Source: Parelaphostrongylus tenuis (Eukaryota; Nematoda; Chromadorea; Rhabditida; Metastrongylidae). Taken from it: a stretch of DNA of 64,000 nt. Position 1 is the stretch's first letter; the number at the start of each line of letters is the position of its first letter. The DNA lies in assembly GCA_019055375.1 (NCBI GenBank), contig JAHQIW010007317.1, positions 248,001 to 312,000 on the forward strand, in the 5' to 3' direction. The notes beneath the pieces are model-generated. The model did no database searches. It saw nothing but the letters and a program-made list of their open reading frames with translations, and was not told the DNA's origin. Below, piece after piece: positions 34,328 to 47,360 of the stretch. A program made the translations under genes and the position numbers.

Positions 34328-34342
34328 ATCAATTTGCAGGTT
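34328..34342 (+). promoter_or_regulatory. Candidate trans-splice acceptor before the transporter ATG
   Basis: A pyrimidine-ended AG (atttgcag, ending at 34339) lies three bases before the ATG at 34343. No upstream coding exon was found. In nematodes this arrangement typically marks spliced-leader addition (inference); an ordinary cis intron from a 5' UTR exon would look the same. Confidence 0.5.
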
Positions 34343-37016
34343 ATGGTTCAGAAAGAAGTGAATAAATTGGGAGTGCTTGGTGCTACCAGTTACGTTGTGG
34401 GATCAGTGATTGGATCTGGGATTTTTATATCACCCAAAGGAATTCTTTCACATGCAGGCTCAGTGGGATTGTCACTGATCATATGGGTTTTCGCAGCTCT
34501 GCTAGCTAGTTTGACGGCCATGGTGAGTACTCTAATTTTGAGAGTAATTTTTTTATGAACTGTTTTGAACAGAATAGGCTCAAAAAACGGTTTTAGGAGT
34601 TACATAGCTTCAGCATACCGGAAGAAACTTCGTTATCTGTTTATTTGCTATTCTTTTATCGGGTTTCCTCATTTCCCTACTTGTGAGCCTTATTTTTTGA
34701 TCTGGGAATTCGCCAAATCACTCTTTTCACTTTTTCTACTGTGAACGTAATTTATCACCTTCCCACATATTCAAAGGGACTCTAGTTTTCTTAGGTGATA
34801 CAGATAGTAGGTGTCAATAGCGGGATCTATTATTAGCATTTAATGACTGAAGTAGCGGAAAAAAGGTAGGGGGAGAGATCACAGGCCATAAATGGCAGAT
34901 GCCACTGCTATTTTCGACAATTATTAGTTAGGCAATCTTCACTTTTGCAGTACCTTGTTAAAGTCCTCTGCGGTCGGAGGTGAAGTACTCACATATCAAT
35001 ATAACGCTGACAAATTCTTAGATTCTAAACTCAAGCCACTGCTATTGATAGCGGTTTGCCTGGAAATGAACTATCCGAAAATGTAGATAGTCAGTATTCC
35101 ACTAATCGTTAGAAGCAGATAAGTGCACCATTTATCCGAGCTTTTCACATGAGTACTCAGAGGAACGAACGATGGTTATATCGCAGATAACCAAACATTT
35201 TAACACATCTTTTGATTGCTGTAACATCATAAAATCTTGTACGACGAAGCATTGGCGGCTAGTCTAGAAAATTCCTTGAAGAATATTGCTTCTTTATTGC
35301 AACAAGTCACCGAAGAATTAAAATTGACACGTTCCAAAAATAAGTAGTTTTCTTCTTATAATTCAAGGAATATTGTCGTAATCAGACCTCCACAGAGGTT
35401 TTCCATCGCTGCGACAAGTTTCTTCTTTAGAGCTATGACACTTACATACTTTGCGAAGAGCATACTTTCATTTAGAACTACGTCGAGCTAGGTACTAGTA
35501 TTCCGGAATCGGGAGCTGAATTTGCTTATATTAGTTTTGTTGGATGGAATCCAATAGCATTTTCATATCTATGGTTAGCCAGTGTCATACAAAGGTGATT
35601 ATTTATCCATAACGATATTCGCGGGAGATTCTATTTTTCAGTGGTCGTGCTATTTCAGTTCTTGTGGTGGAGCTACTCTGGCTCTTACGTTCGGCGATTA
35701 CATTGTTCAAGCATTCGTCCCGATTACATGCCTCAGTTCCTATGACAGAAAGATCGCTGCCATTTTATTAGCTCATGGTCTTTTATGTGAGTTTCCAACT
35801 TGACAAACTATACAAGGCTCGACGTGTTCCATAAGCTGCTAGAACTGTTCATTGAGCTCTCTAGAACTATTATATTTGATGAAGCCTCTAAGAAAATTCA
35901 ATAAGGCTCAGTTGTTCTTGAAAACGGCGCATTTAATGAACTAAATCTAGTTTACGCAAATACCTCAAAGTGACAAAGAGAATCGCTTCTACTAGCATTT
36001 TGCGGTACTTTTGAAGAAGATAGAAATCCCATGTAACAGTCGTAAAAGCACATGATAATCTAGGACCACTGTGTAGGGTGAATGCGAGAAAATGACTCAA
36101 ACGCAAGAAGCTCGGGGATCCGCACAGTAGACTGTCACGACGGGTCATGTAAAATTAAACTAAATAAAATATTCATTAAATTTCAGTAGCAATAGCTCTT
36201 CTCAACATGTTTTCATTGAGTCGCTTTGCTGGACGGATTCAGCTTGTCAGTATGATTGCTAAGTTGGTTGCTATTGCAGCTATCATTGCGATTGGACTGT
36301 ACCATTTGATATTCAAAGGTTTGCCTTCGCATTAGTTTTTTTCAGCATTTTGATATCCTATTTTGTGTGCTTATTTTGGCGTTTTATTTTATTTTTTTGG
36401 GCACGCAGAGAAACGGCACTTTCGTAAAACTGCTCTAATGCAACTTTGGTTTCGACGACCAATGCTTTGTACCAAGAAGCAATAACAAAAAAGTATTATT
36501 TCGCATATGTCGCATAACCTGATACCAGCAGGTGAAATAGCAATGTTTTTCTGAAAACAATTCATCACTAGTAAGAAATCAGACAGAAACACTCCAAAAA
36601 AGTCGTGTTGAGTGAGCATACGTCTGAGTGGTGTACAAACTACCACGATTCAATTCAAGTGCGGAGATAATCTATTTCTGCCCTACAGAGTGGCCAAAAC
36701 ACTGGTGAGAATGTCCGAGAATAACTTGTCGCTATCAAACTTCAAACGATTCGTACAATCAGATTTCTTTTTTGTGGAGATAATGCAATTTGCGAGATAT
36801 TTTATTTTGATCAGTACATTCGCCCATTTACATCTGCTCAATATTATCGATTTGCAATCATGCCACTTATTAAATAACTGAAAAGTACTGAAATCTTTGC
36901 CAAGCCAAACAACACGACCTGGGTATGAGTCGGGTGGAGTGGGTAGATGTGCGTGTAATTGCATTTGTATCTGACCTGTGCTCGTGTATGTATGCATGTG
37001 TGTGTGTGGTGTGTGT

Positions 37017-37083
<67 letters not shown>

Positions 37084-37275
37084 TGGTGTGTGTGGTGTGC
37101 GTGTGTGTGGGGTGCGTGTGGTGTGTGTATGTGTGTGGTGTGTGTAGTGTGTGTGGTATGTGTATGGTGTGTGTGCGGTATGTGTGTGGCGTGTGTGCGG
37201 TGTGTGTAGCGTGTGTGAGTGTGGTGTTTGTAGTGTGTGTGGTGTGTGTGTGGTATGTGTGTGGTGTGTGTGCGG

Positions 37276-37331
<56 letters not shown>

Positions 37332-37653
37332 GTGTGTGTGTGTGTGTGTGGCGTGTGTGTGTGGTGTGTGTGTGTGATGTGTGGTGCGTGTGTGTGTGGT
37401 GTGCGTGTGTGTGATGTGTGCGTGTGTGTGATGTGTGGTGTGTGTGATGTGTGGTGGGTGTTGTGGTATGTGTGTAGTGTGTGTGTGGTGTCTGGTGTGT
37501 GTGTGTGTGTGTGGTGTCTGGTGTGTGTGTGTGGCGTGTGTGTGTGGTGTGTGTTGTGTGTGTGGTGTGTGTATGGTATGTGTGTAGTGTGGGTGTGGTG
37601 TGTGTGTGACGTGTGTGGGGTGTCTGGTGTGGTGTGTGTGGTGGTGTGTGTGG

Positions 37654-37684
<31 letters not shown>

Positions 37685-40600
37685 TATGGTATGTGTAGTG
37701 TGGGTGTGGCGTGTGTGTAATGTGTGGTGTGTGTGTGGTGTGTGTGGGGTGTTTGGTGTGGTGTGTGGGTGGTGTGTGTGGTGTGTGTGGTGTGTGCGTG
37801 ATGTGTGTGCGTGTGGTGCGTGTGGTGTGGGTGTGGTGTGTGTGTTTGATGTGTGGTGTGTGTGATGTGTGGTATGTGTAATTTAATAATGAGCGCTGAG
37901 TGGCGTTATGCTAAATAGCAGAGCACCTTTAGGGGTCTTTACACAGTGTAAAAGACACATGGATGATCGATGGTTGCTTCTGTCATATGTGAATATCAAA
38001 CCTGCTTTTTGAACCGTTCATTGAATGCTATTTTGCCTTGTTTCATATCAGGTATGCAGCTGCAATAAATATGAAATCATTCGTCAATGGCAGTGCTAGA
38101 AAGACGGTTTCCAGTCAAGTTGGCACAAAAGAGATTATGTTCTTAGATGGTCACCCTCACATATACAAGCCTTACTAGAATTTTCATTTGCTTCACGTTT
38201 TTGACAGGTTGCCCCATAATTTCGTTCACATTTCGACAATTTAATTAATCCAGTCGTTATTATTTGTAGAAGCCAATTAATCAAGACTATGATCGCCAAA
38301 AAAATCAATTATATGCACCTATTTGCTAGGCAAAGATTGGGTGCCCTTCTTTTCAAAAAGAATGAAGATCGCAATTGATGAAATTGATGAGGTCACTTAC
38401 GAACTCGGTGAAGTGTTACAGTTATTTCTTGCACAGAAACTGCTTCACAGTGCGGCAAAGATTATAATTCGATGGAGCAATATTAAACCTTTACGGTGAA
38501 TGTGGTGCCGTAGTCCAGTCTAGTTTCTCAAATTGTGGCCATCTACTTTGCAATGTGAATTCGAGGGTCATTCTGGATAAAGGCGATACAGAATACTTTG
38601 CACGCCCCCTCGCTGCGGCCAACCTTCGGAGTTGCTCTCCGTAGGCGTCAACATTGGCTGTCTGCTTGTTGTCAAGCGGATCAAAAATAGCTTGTCCTGC
38701 CAGCCCGGAAAACTGAGAGAATAATCTTGAGAGCATGGAACTTAGACTTTGGTTGAGTTAGTAAGTCTTGAACGTAAAGTAGTCAGTAGACGTGACGCAT
38801 GCTGTTCTCGTAGTATATCCGAAATTCATCACCACTGATGAACGACTTGAAAAAGTCCTGCCTGTGCTGTAGCTGCAGAAGACTTTTGGAGATGGCCACG
38901 CGTGCACCGCTCGTGGTCGGTCAACGTGTCTACTGAAACGTCACTTTGCGGTGGCCCATCTGATTTGAATGGCGAGCGATGGTGCTACGGCTTATCGAGG
39001 TACCTACTAGAACATTTGCCAACATACCACAGCTTTTTGGCAAGAACTCGACTTCAAATTTGCATAAAAGTTAGTACGAAGGAAATTTGAGACAATCCAA
39101 AATATTCGCAGTTTATCTTTCATTTCGAGTGTTTTTCTTAAGACCACAGCTCAAATTACAATATGCCTGATAATCATTATTTGAGCCACGCATGTCAGTG
39201 GTCTGTCAATGAGGGCTGACTTATAGAGCCCGATACACGTGTTTCGATCTTGCAGTTTACTTTGTTGATCAGTTTTGAACATGATGAGTTATAAGAATGT
39301 TTCACAAGAAACGAAAGTAATGTTTAATGCTCAAAGTTTACACGATTGAAATGATTACAAAATATTTGTGAGGGTTTTTTTCTGTACAGGGAATTATGTC
39401 GCAGGATAAGCACTACAGAAATAAAGAACGTACAGCTTAGTTATCTGGAGTCTAATCCGTAGATCTGATGAGAACATTAACATTCTTTCTATATAGTTCT
39501 TGAAACATCTAATGACGTTCTTTCAGGAGAAACGCAGCATTTCGAAAAGGACTTCATATTCAAAGGAAGTCAGTGGTCAGTAAGCCATATTATACTGGCG
39601 CTGTATCAGGGAAACTGGGCCTATGGAGGCTATGGAGTTCTCAATTATGGGGTGGAAGAGATTCAGATTAAAAACTTCAAGAGGTAGTTTTTACTTGGAA
39701 AATTATCTCATATTCCCCTTCTTAGGACGGCCTAATTCATGAGAATGATTCACCAGAGGCAAGAGGTGAAGATCTGACCACGTCCATATTTTCGCAATCT
39801 GCCTTTGGGTGACGTTCCAGAAGGTGACAGTGAGTAGTGAGAGACGTCCGTTATGTTGAGCAACTCAAATTGTTTTCAAGACGACGTCATCGTAATTTTT
39901 GCATTATTCTGTTCCACTTGACAAAACTTTACATCTACATTGAGGGTTTCAGCACTTCTTTTATTCTACTTGTTTCCATGCATCCATCACAGAGATCTTT
40001 CAGCATCTTTCGTGTGGGTTCGACTTCTGCTTAAGATCTTTGCTTTCTATATAAATGCTGGTCGTACCGAATCTCCTTCAAATTCTAATATGCTGGAACG
40101 CTCCTCCATGGATCACACCAAGTAAATCGAACCCAGACAAGTCTGACAAATTTCCCAACTTCAAGGAAATGCAATAATTAGTGAGAATGGAGCGGAGTCG
40201 AACCAAGTTTGCGCTCGTCAAAGACATCACTACCAGAGTACTTTCTTTGAAGTCGTTGACAAAGGTGAAATCATGATTCTCTGTATGAGATTTTCTGTTT
40301 CACCTTTATATCTTATTGTTCGTTTTGATGCCATTTTGAACTCTGCTATAGGGATTTTAGGGAGAGCCTCTTTGGTAACCGATTTTCCTTGAATTATCAC
40401 CGAACGCGGTCGATGTTTTGTGAGGTGATATGAGGTGTTCAATCTGGCTATCTCAGGGCTCAATCAAAGTACTGCCTTACGTGTAATGAAAGGCATCACT
40501 ACCACTGACTTTCATGCGTGCTAATGATATAATAAGTCAGTACATTTCTTCCTAGTAGTCGCTTCGATCTCACTAGAATATGCCAAAATGGCACTTGAAT

Positions 40601-43600
40601 TAGCGGCGTTTTTCAAGACGAAGAAGGATTCTTCGTTACTGCGTATTCAAAGATTTGTGCTGATTCGGATTTCTTCTGATTGCTATTTTTTTCTTTCTTC
40701 ATCGAATGTTTCACACACTCGTTTGTGTCACTAAGTCCAAATTATTGCTTAATCCGTGACCTTTTGTTTTGTTTAGCAATAGCCAGGATTAAATGGTTTT
40801 GAGCTGAATCTAAAATAAATTTTTTATCCAAATATGTTAGGGTGTGCTCAGTCTCATGCAAAAAAGCAAGAGTGACATAGCAAAGGCAGGTAGTTCTCAT
40901 TGCTGACTAGAAGACGCCTCTATTTCCAAGACGAAGCCCTAGACTGCTTCATTTCGAAACGTATTATCACCGACTAATTTTGATTTCATTGCTTTAACAA
41001 GACGATGAATGCTTGAATAGGAAGAAACCTTTCGTTAAATCTTTGATCTTTTCATATTACCCTGAAGATCTTCGCCGATGAGTCTAATATTCTGCGTTGT
41101 CAAAAAATGTGAACACAAGGATCACAAGGATCTCACTGATTATTTCTGAAGGAATTTTTTCTAGGACAGTTCCGTGTGCCATTCTCATTGGCCTATTTGG
41201 CAGCGCATTTGTATACTTGCTGGCCAATGTGGCGTATTTCACCATACTCACTCCTCAACAGATGATGGAATCTTCTGCTGTCGCAACGGTAACTCTACTT
41301 GCAGTTCAAAATAGCGATAAGATAGTGAATTTTCTTAGTTTCTGTCAAGCTGAGTGAAATTTATTCCTTTCAGACGTTTGCTCAAAAGACACTAGGCTCA
41401 GTATCATATGCTATGCCTGCCTTGATTGCTCTTCTCATTGTGGGAAGCTTAAATGCGGAAATGTTCTCCTGGAGCAGGTTAGTGTGTAATCAATAATGTT
41501 GTCCACTCTCGGAAATAATATTTTCAGTTTGTTTTTTTTCCACTATTCCATCAATAAAGCGATTTTTTCCGCTCAAATTTCAAAAATATTTCTACCATTT
41601 TCGTACAAATGTTCAAAACCAGAGACCACTGATTTCACTAGGGAGCGCCGTGCCCGAGCGCTTGAGACTTAACACCTCCCCCTCACCAACACTCTCCGAC
41701 AGTTAACAATGAAACCTTGTGGAACGTCACATCCACGCTATCGTCGAAATTGCAAGTAGACGCGCTTAACAAGTGTTCCACGACGTCCAAGAATAAGACG
41801 ACAAGCGAATTGAATGCTGGAATTTACTGGGATCAGCACAGCGAAAAAGACACTGTGAAGATGGGTCAAATGAAATTGAAAAAAAACGAAGCTTTCGTAC
41901 GAATTATTAGCAAGAATTGTATCTCTAATGTGAAAGCGACGACTGTTTAGTATAAAAAACGCAGCCAAAAAATTACCTTAATATTTCAATTAGGTGACTA
42001 ACACATGCTCTTTATTGAAGACTCAGGAGTGAAAAATAGAAAATGTGGTCTCAAATAGGCTCGGGTAATTGTATTGACTAACTCAGCTACTTCAAATACT
42101 GAAAGGCTGTGCAGTTTTGAACACGTTGATAATATCGTATCAAGTGTATTTTTATTTTTGATCAGAAGACTTATCGAATTGCTCTACACAACATACAAGA
42201 CAACATCTTGTCAAGTTTAGGAATTAGAGGGTGTGTAGAAAGTATGTGGCAATTTTTTCTAGATATTTAGACAGTAAAAAAATACGCTGCATAAACAAAT
42301 AATTTGATTCAGTTCAAGGAATAATTGAATCCACTAAATCCACAAAAACGATAAACAAAAAAGTTAATAGCAAATTCTCAAAATTATCTCCTTTAACGTC
42401 CATACGTTTACGAACTCGCTCGTGAAAATTACCAACGATGCTCGCAAACGCACACGTTTCTACCGAATGAGAAGATATTCACAGTCAGACCACTTCACAA
42501 TCGCCAAAATCGACGTCACCTTCTCAAGAAGAACCAGCAGGAGTTTGCAATAGCAGAAATCATAGGTTATCTTCCAGCCTCTTTAATGATCTGTGGCGGC
42601 ATTCGCGCCAGCGGAAAGACACCGCTGGTCTTCAGCAACATAAAACTCAAAGTCGACATTGCCAGCCTTCAGCAGCAAATTTTACGGAGCGTACTGGAGC
42701 TTTGGAGCACTCAACACTTCGGCGGCAAAGGATTTACCCTTGGGCAGGGTTGACTCCTGTGCATTCGGCCTGCTCACCGATTGCCATGTGTCAACAGCTA
42801 TTTTCAGGTTTTTGGGGAGAGAACATTTGGCTGTCAAACTCGCCGGATCCCAGCTCAGTGGATTACTTCGTGTGGTCCATATTAGAGAAATAAGTCTCGG
42901 CTATTCGCTACACGCGCTTAAAACAGCTTTGACACACCGTATGGACGAAATTACGGCGGAAACGTTTGCGAGCATCTTTAAAAATGTCCGCAAACGACTT
43001 CGTAAGTGTACAGAGAGCAAAGAAGGTATTTTGAGAATATACAACAAACTCTCTTGTCTATTGCTATAAATGTTGATCTTATAAGCGTTATTATTCCTTC
43101 AGTTAAATGTATTAAGTTGTTTATGCAATATTTTCATCGGTGAAATATCTGAAAAAATTGGCAGAATTTTTACACACCGGCGACATGTCTGTAGTTGATA
43201 AATTGGTAGGCCTCTAGAAGCCTCTGTACAAGATGGATGTGCAGTCAAACATCTACGAAGCTTAATGGGGTCAAATACTTGCCTCAATACTTTCCTGAAT
43301 GATTGATCAGCATCTTTCGCTGCATGACTTTATCCTTCATCTCTTTCAAGATATCACGAAAATCAACCAGATTGTAAGTTGTAATGTTTACATACTTATA
43401 AGTGATAGTCAACTGGTACTTTGTATACTTTAAAGACGCAGCTTTTTTGTATCTAAGGAGTTACCCTTCGAAATGATTTGCCAATTTTTCAACTTTCTCA
43501 TAAAGAATCGAACAAGGAATAAGGAAAACTACTACTGCTCGATTGACTATTTATTAGCTGTTTCAGATTCATGCTAGCTGGTTCTCGCCGTGGAATGATG

Positions 43601-46091
43601 CCAACCTCTTGGTCGCTCGTTCATCCAGAAAACGACAGCCCAAGAGTGGCAATTTTCACTCATGTACGTATTTGCTCGGATTCGATTTATTTTGAAGGCT
43701 TACGACCATATCCTCAGTGGCTGTGTTTTAGACTATACTGTCTATGGCTTTTTGCCTAATTGGTAACGTTTACTTACTGGTGCAGTATTTAACAATAACT
43801 GCAGTAGCTGGTACAATGTTTTCCGTTGGTGCGCTTGTATTCATCAAATGGAAGAAGATTCCGGTCAGCGCTAATGCTGTCAAGGTATTATTTTTCAAGA
43901 CATCTGGATCAAATAAATCTAGTGCTTCGAGCTCTTCAGGAGCTATTTCTTCCACTTTTGCAATCTTTTTTCATTCAATCACTATATTTATTCACTTTCC
44001 TTCTTCTCTTTTCCACTATTTTCTTTTCCTGTTCATTACCTTTTTCACATTCTCTATTTCAATAGACGACATGCGATTTTTCCGCCTATTTATTTCAGTT
44101 CCCCATCTTCTTGCCAATTCTTAATCTCGTGCTCCTTGTTGTCATGTTACTAATTCCAGTGATTGTCGAACCTATAAAGTCAGCTGTTGGTTTTGTGTTA
44201 TTCTGCCTTGGGATTGGTGAGCTGTTTTTTTTTTCTCAGATTAATCTTATCAACAAGGAGTTTCCTTAAAAAAAACGACAGACATTTTAATTTAATATAC
44301 TTTTGTTGTTGTTTCTTCCATTAAATTCGCGAACTCTATGTAACTCAATAACTTACACATTTAGCTGGTTACTACCTGTTTCAACGCCGAGCAAAAAAGC
44401 CCGATATTATTGTGAAATTAGACGGTAAGTTGCTCTCAATATTTTCTACTTCCCACATTTATATAGATCTTGCTTATAAACTATAATAAAGTGGTACTGA
44501 TAAGATGCTGTGAGTCTTTGTGAAATTCAAAATAGAATTACGTTTCACATCGGTCGCGCAATTCTACTGTTACTTCACTGGGACCACGAAAAGCACATGA
44601 CGCGCAGAGAAATCTTCTAGTATCAGAGTCAAATGTTGAGCTTTTTTCAGAGCGGTAAAACGATTTTTAATCAACTAACAGCAATCGGATTTTTCCTAGG
44701 CACTATCGTTCAACGATCGCTCCAACTCCTCCCGCCTCCCCATACCGCAGCTCGTGAATTGGCCAAAGAATACTTGCTCACGTTGTGGTTCAGTCTTATT
44801 TTTCCTGTCACGCTACACAGAAACGGTCTTTCCAGAAAACAAGAACAGCTTTGGAATTTCCAAATCTTACGCAATTGAATGATTACTAATAGTCTCAAGG
44901 AAGAGCTCTGTACTGCGAGAAATATGCGCGGTGTGAAACAAATGTTTTTTTTTATTGAACCATTATAACAAGGCTTTTTCAAAACCGGCCGCGTACCGCG
45001 CTAGCCAGAGACTTAAGCTTTTGAATGATTAACAACACTCTCTTTGGAAAGTTTCTTGTCCATCGCACGGGATATGCTTAAAAATCTGTGTTGCCGAACG
45101 GAAGAGTAGTAATATTACTTATGGCAATAGGATAGGATTGGACATGTGCGGCGCAGTGATTAGAGGTGCTCTGAGGCACACAAGCGGTCAATCAAGCAAA
45201 GGTCGACAATTTGCCCTCACTAAAGACTCACCAAGTCTAACATCCCTCCGAGGTCGGTGAATTAGTATCAGACTTGTCTGCGGGGATATCGGTATTGATT
45301 TGGTAAATCGGTAGGCCTCTGTAAATCCTGTATAGACCAGATATGCATTTAGTCATCAAACGACGCTAAATGATCACGAATGCATAACCTATTCCTCAGA
45401 GACTGACCAACGCCTAGAGCTTCAACTTTTTTTTATCATTTTATGGCAATAGAATGTATAAGAAATGCGTAGCGGACTTATAATGATTTTCCTTATCACG
45501 GTAACAGTACTATTTGACTCGGCACATGGATTATCAGACCACTCATACCACGGGGCGAGAAAATGACATTAAATTTGTTCGAGCAAACCTTACTCTTTGA
45601 AAGGGACAATAGACTCAACCACTATTTGACGATATTGTAAAGAAGATAACAATTTTCAAGCAGCAACCGAAGCCACACGTGAAATATTCGCAGTCCTACA
45701 CGGATGATGGATGCTCAGAAACGGATAAAATTGAAAAACTACAGAAACTCACACAATGGATGAGGAGACGGACCTTGTATAAATTGAGAAAAACATATCA
45801 GATATAACAGATGTGTATTCTTCACATAAACAGGGAACTATTAATGTATTCTCGGCTTTTTAAGGTCTTGTCACATACGTGTGCCAGCAAATATTCTGGA
45901 CGGTGCGTGACTCAATGCCATCGTACAAGAAAGAAGACGGAGATTGCATCGACCCAATTATAGATTTGACAACCAAAAGAGGAGATGTAAAGGACCTTAT
46001 CCCTACAATTTATGGTAGCATCTCAACAAGAACAACGCACAGAAATGGTGCTATTGTACAACCGGAAGAGACGACAACAATGAAATTCTAG
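34343..46091 (+). CDS. SLC7/LAT-type amino-acid transporter, complete 12-exon gene
   Basis: Exons: 34343-34522, 35476-35594, 35659-35786, 36187-36318, 39527-39683, 41165-41288, 41374-41477, 43567-43663, 43732-43884, 44099-44216, 44365-44424, 45865-46091 (stop TAG). All phases agree, giving 532 residues, the usual size for a 12-helix plasma-membrane permease. TM1 carries the substrate-binding motif [11 protein letters not shown], followed by [18 protein letters not shown]. The FVPITC element (exon 3) holds the cysteine that in LAT-type light chains bonds to a 4F2hc-like heavy chain. Exon 5 has [13 protein letters not shown] and LNYGVEEI. The loop after it reads TVPCAIL, with Cys where most relatives and the paralogue have Arg. 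The last exon is 76 codons, with a long tail ending TTMKF that fits a class II PDZ ligand (C. elegans AAT-6 uses a PDZ partner; inference here). Introns contain a GT array, two mariner relics, a truncated hammerhead repeat and a SINE. Confidence 0.93.
36999..37885. repeat. Long GT-rich microsatellite/minisatellite in intron 4
   Basis: Nearly 900 bp of (GT)n interrupted by ggtgtg, gcgtgtg, gatgtgtg and gtatgtg variants, partly arranged as 8-15-bp higher-order units. All overlapping frames here encode only Cys/Val-rich artefacts. It lies inside the intron between transporter exons 4 and 5. Confidence 0.95.
38430..39060 (-). mobile_element. Mariner-like relic in transporter intron 4
   Basis: On the minus strand, broken frames read MGHRKVTFQ, then [15 protein letters not shown], then a GDE-like residue pair (near 38835), then [14 protein letters not shown] and [16 protein letters not shown]. 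These are the middle and C-terminal parts of a mariner transposase. Stops and shifts show that it is dead. Confidence 0.7.
39120..39255 (-). mobile_element. Hammerhead repeat family 1, truncated copy in intron 4
   Basis: The end block (tttcgagtgtttttcttaag, then gctcaaat, then ttgagccacgcatgtcagtg) matches the minus arm at 55628-55730. The ribozyme half GATC-GAAA-CACGTG-TA-TCGGGC is at 39228-39249 on the minus strand. The sequence then departs after the stem II loop (39253), so the CTGANGA half is missing. Confidence 0.7.
42230..43179 (+). mobile_element. Tc1/mariner-type element with terminal repeats, in intron 7
   Basis: The ends ggtgtgtagaaagtatgtgg (42230) and the inverse of tgccaattttttcag-type sequence ending ttacacacc (43178) form ~28-bp terminal inverted repeats. 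Inside, frames read [14 protein letters not shown], then [14 protein letters not shown] and [12 protein letters not shown], which match the second catalytic block (HNAPAH... NPLDYFVWS) of Tc1/mariner-superfamily transposases. It then reads RKRLRKC. The element is ~0.95 kb and lacks most of the N-terminal half. It shares the family with 58640-59570. ORF 42659-43069 is a partial frame of it. Confidence 0.75.
44630..45080 (+). repeat. Diverged tandem repeat units in the last transporter intron
   Basis: Units begin near 44870 (cgcaattgaatgattactaa) and 45017 (agcttttgaatgattaacaa), 147 bp apart. They carry the ggaagagctctgtactgcga and gtgtgaaacaaatg-like blocks seen in other clusters. The ORFs at 44633-44878 (+) and 44710-44982 (-) are repeat artefacts. 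Confidence 0.5.
45140..45430 (+). mobile_element. tRNA-derived SINE, copy D
   Basis: Starts with a gacatgtgcggcgcagtgat A-box region (45141-45160). It contains the shared ctcaccaagtctaacatccc and agaccagatatgcatttagt blocks and ends in a T-rich tail (45426-45437). It is the most diverged copy and its B box is not clear. It lies in the last transporter intron. Confidence 0.6.
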
Positions 46092-46201
46092 TCTTTATTA
46101 GCACCGATAATGTTATCGTGTTGTCATTGTAATTCTATCATAGCGATATAAATACTGATACGAATCGCTTGTGTCTCATTTTTTATTCAATTTCTCCTTG
46201 A

Positions 46202-47314
46202 ATGTGCTCGATTTTAACGTTTATTTTTACATACTACACCGTTTTGAATTGTGTTGAAGGTAAGTCCACTGCGTTCAAATGACCCTGATCCTTTCACATC
46301 ATCTCATTTCGACAAAAGAAACAAGAAGAGGATTTTAAAGCGCACTTGCTGCTATACTAAGGTCATTTAGCAGCACATTAAACTTCCCGGGTTTCAACGA
46401 TCACGGTATATTAAGGCCAAGTTTCTGGTACAATAATGCATGAGAAATTACTATCGATGCATAACTTCAGGCTGTTGTTCAACAATGATCAACAGTGTTT
46501 TACGTCTCGCAAAATATTAGTGCGAAATCACAATTCATAATTTTGACTTAACTCTACTACCTGTGGACCAGTTAAGTAACGAGTAGTTGGAGAAAAATTG
46601 AATGAGCTCAGCTGTTGCGATACTGCATTGTTGTCTCACAGAAGAAACGACGGGCAGCATACATTCTATACCATACTCCTTTTCTCAATTCTTCTTCCCA
46701 GGAAGCCATTTTAATCGTGCCAGACTATGCTTTTCCGCTAGTTTGCTATTGACCTCCCGAAATAGCTAGCTAGATACCGTTGAGTGGTCACCCCTGGTGT
46801 AGTTCGCAGTTCAAGGTTCAAGAGCATCCTAATCTCTCGACACTACGACAACCCATCATCAGGAAACGATAAATGATATTTCTAAAATGTGATCTCATCG
46901 TTGCAATAGTTTATTGGATTTTAAGAAGTCGATACTTAGATCCCTCCAACATTTTTCCAGTTGCTTTTTAATTGACAAATAAAACCTTTGTTTTCAGTAG
47001 ATTCCATGGTTTGCATACTCAATGACACCTTAAACGGTTACGAAGTACTACGCACTCTTCATCAGCACATGTACGTGAAGTTTAGTGCTGATTTACGCTT
47101 TAAATTCATTGCTTATCCTTTCCAAAAAAGCGAATTACTATTGAGGGTCAACAACGAACCGTGCACATCGGTGAGAGGAAGAATGCGAATTGACAATGTG
47201 CGGTTGAAAACACATGTGATAGAAGCGTTTGGTCACATCGAGGACTTGGAGGGATCAGTTGAGGTGCGAAATCAAATGTTTACAATTGCTCTCTGCTTAA
47301 TACGGCGTGATATA

Positions 47315-47360
<46 letters not shown>

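Noticed and set aside
36925..37865. Long Cys/Val-rich frames (up to 295 codons)
   Set aside because: They are translations of the (GT)n array inside a transporter intron; all frames of such an array stay open.
38830..38870. CTGATGAACGACTTGAAAAAGT
   Set aside because: A stem could form but no GAAA and cleavage triplet follow; the stretch is mariner transposase sequence.
42659..43069. 136-codon ORF
   Set aside because: Only part of it is in the transposase frame; the rest is a neighbouring frame of a broken Tc1/mariner element.
46835..46885. Minus-strand CTGATGATGGG ... GTCGAGAG, hammerhead-like
   Set aside because: No pairing stem II between CTGATGA and the GAGA, and no convincing stem I; treated as chance or a very decayed motif.
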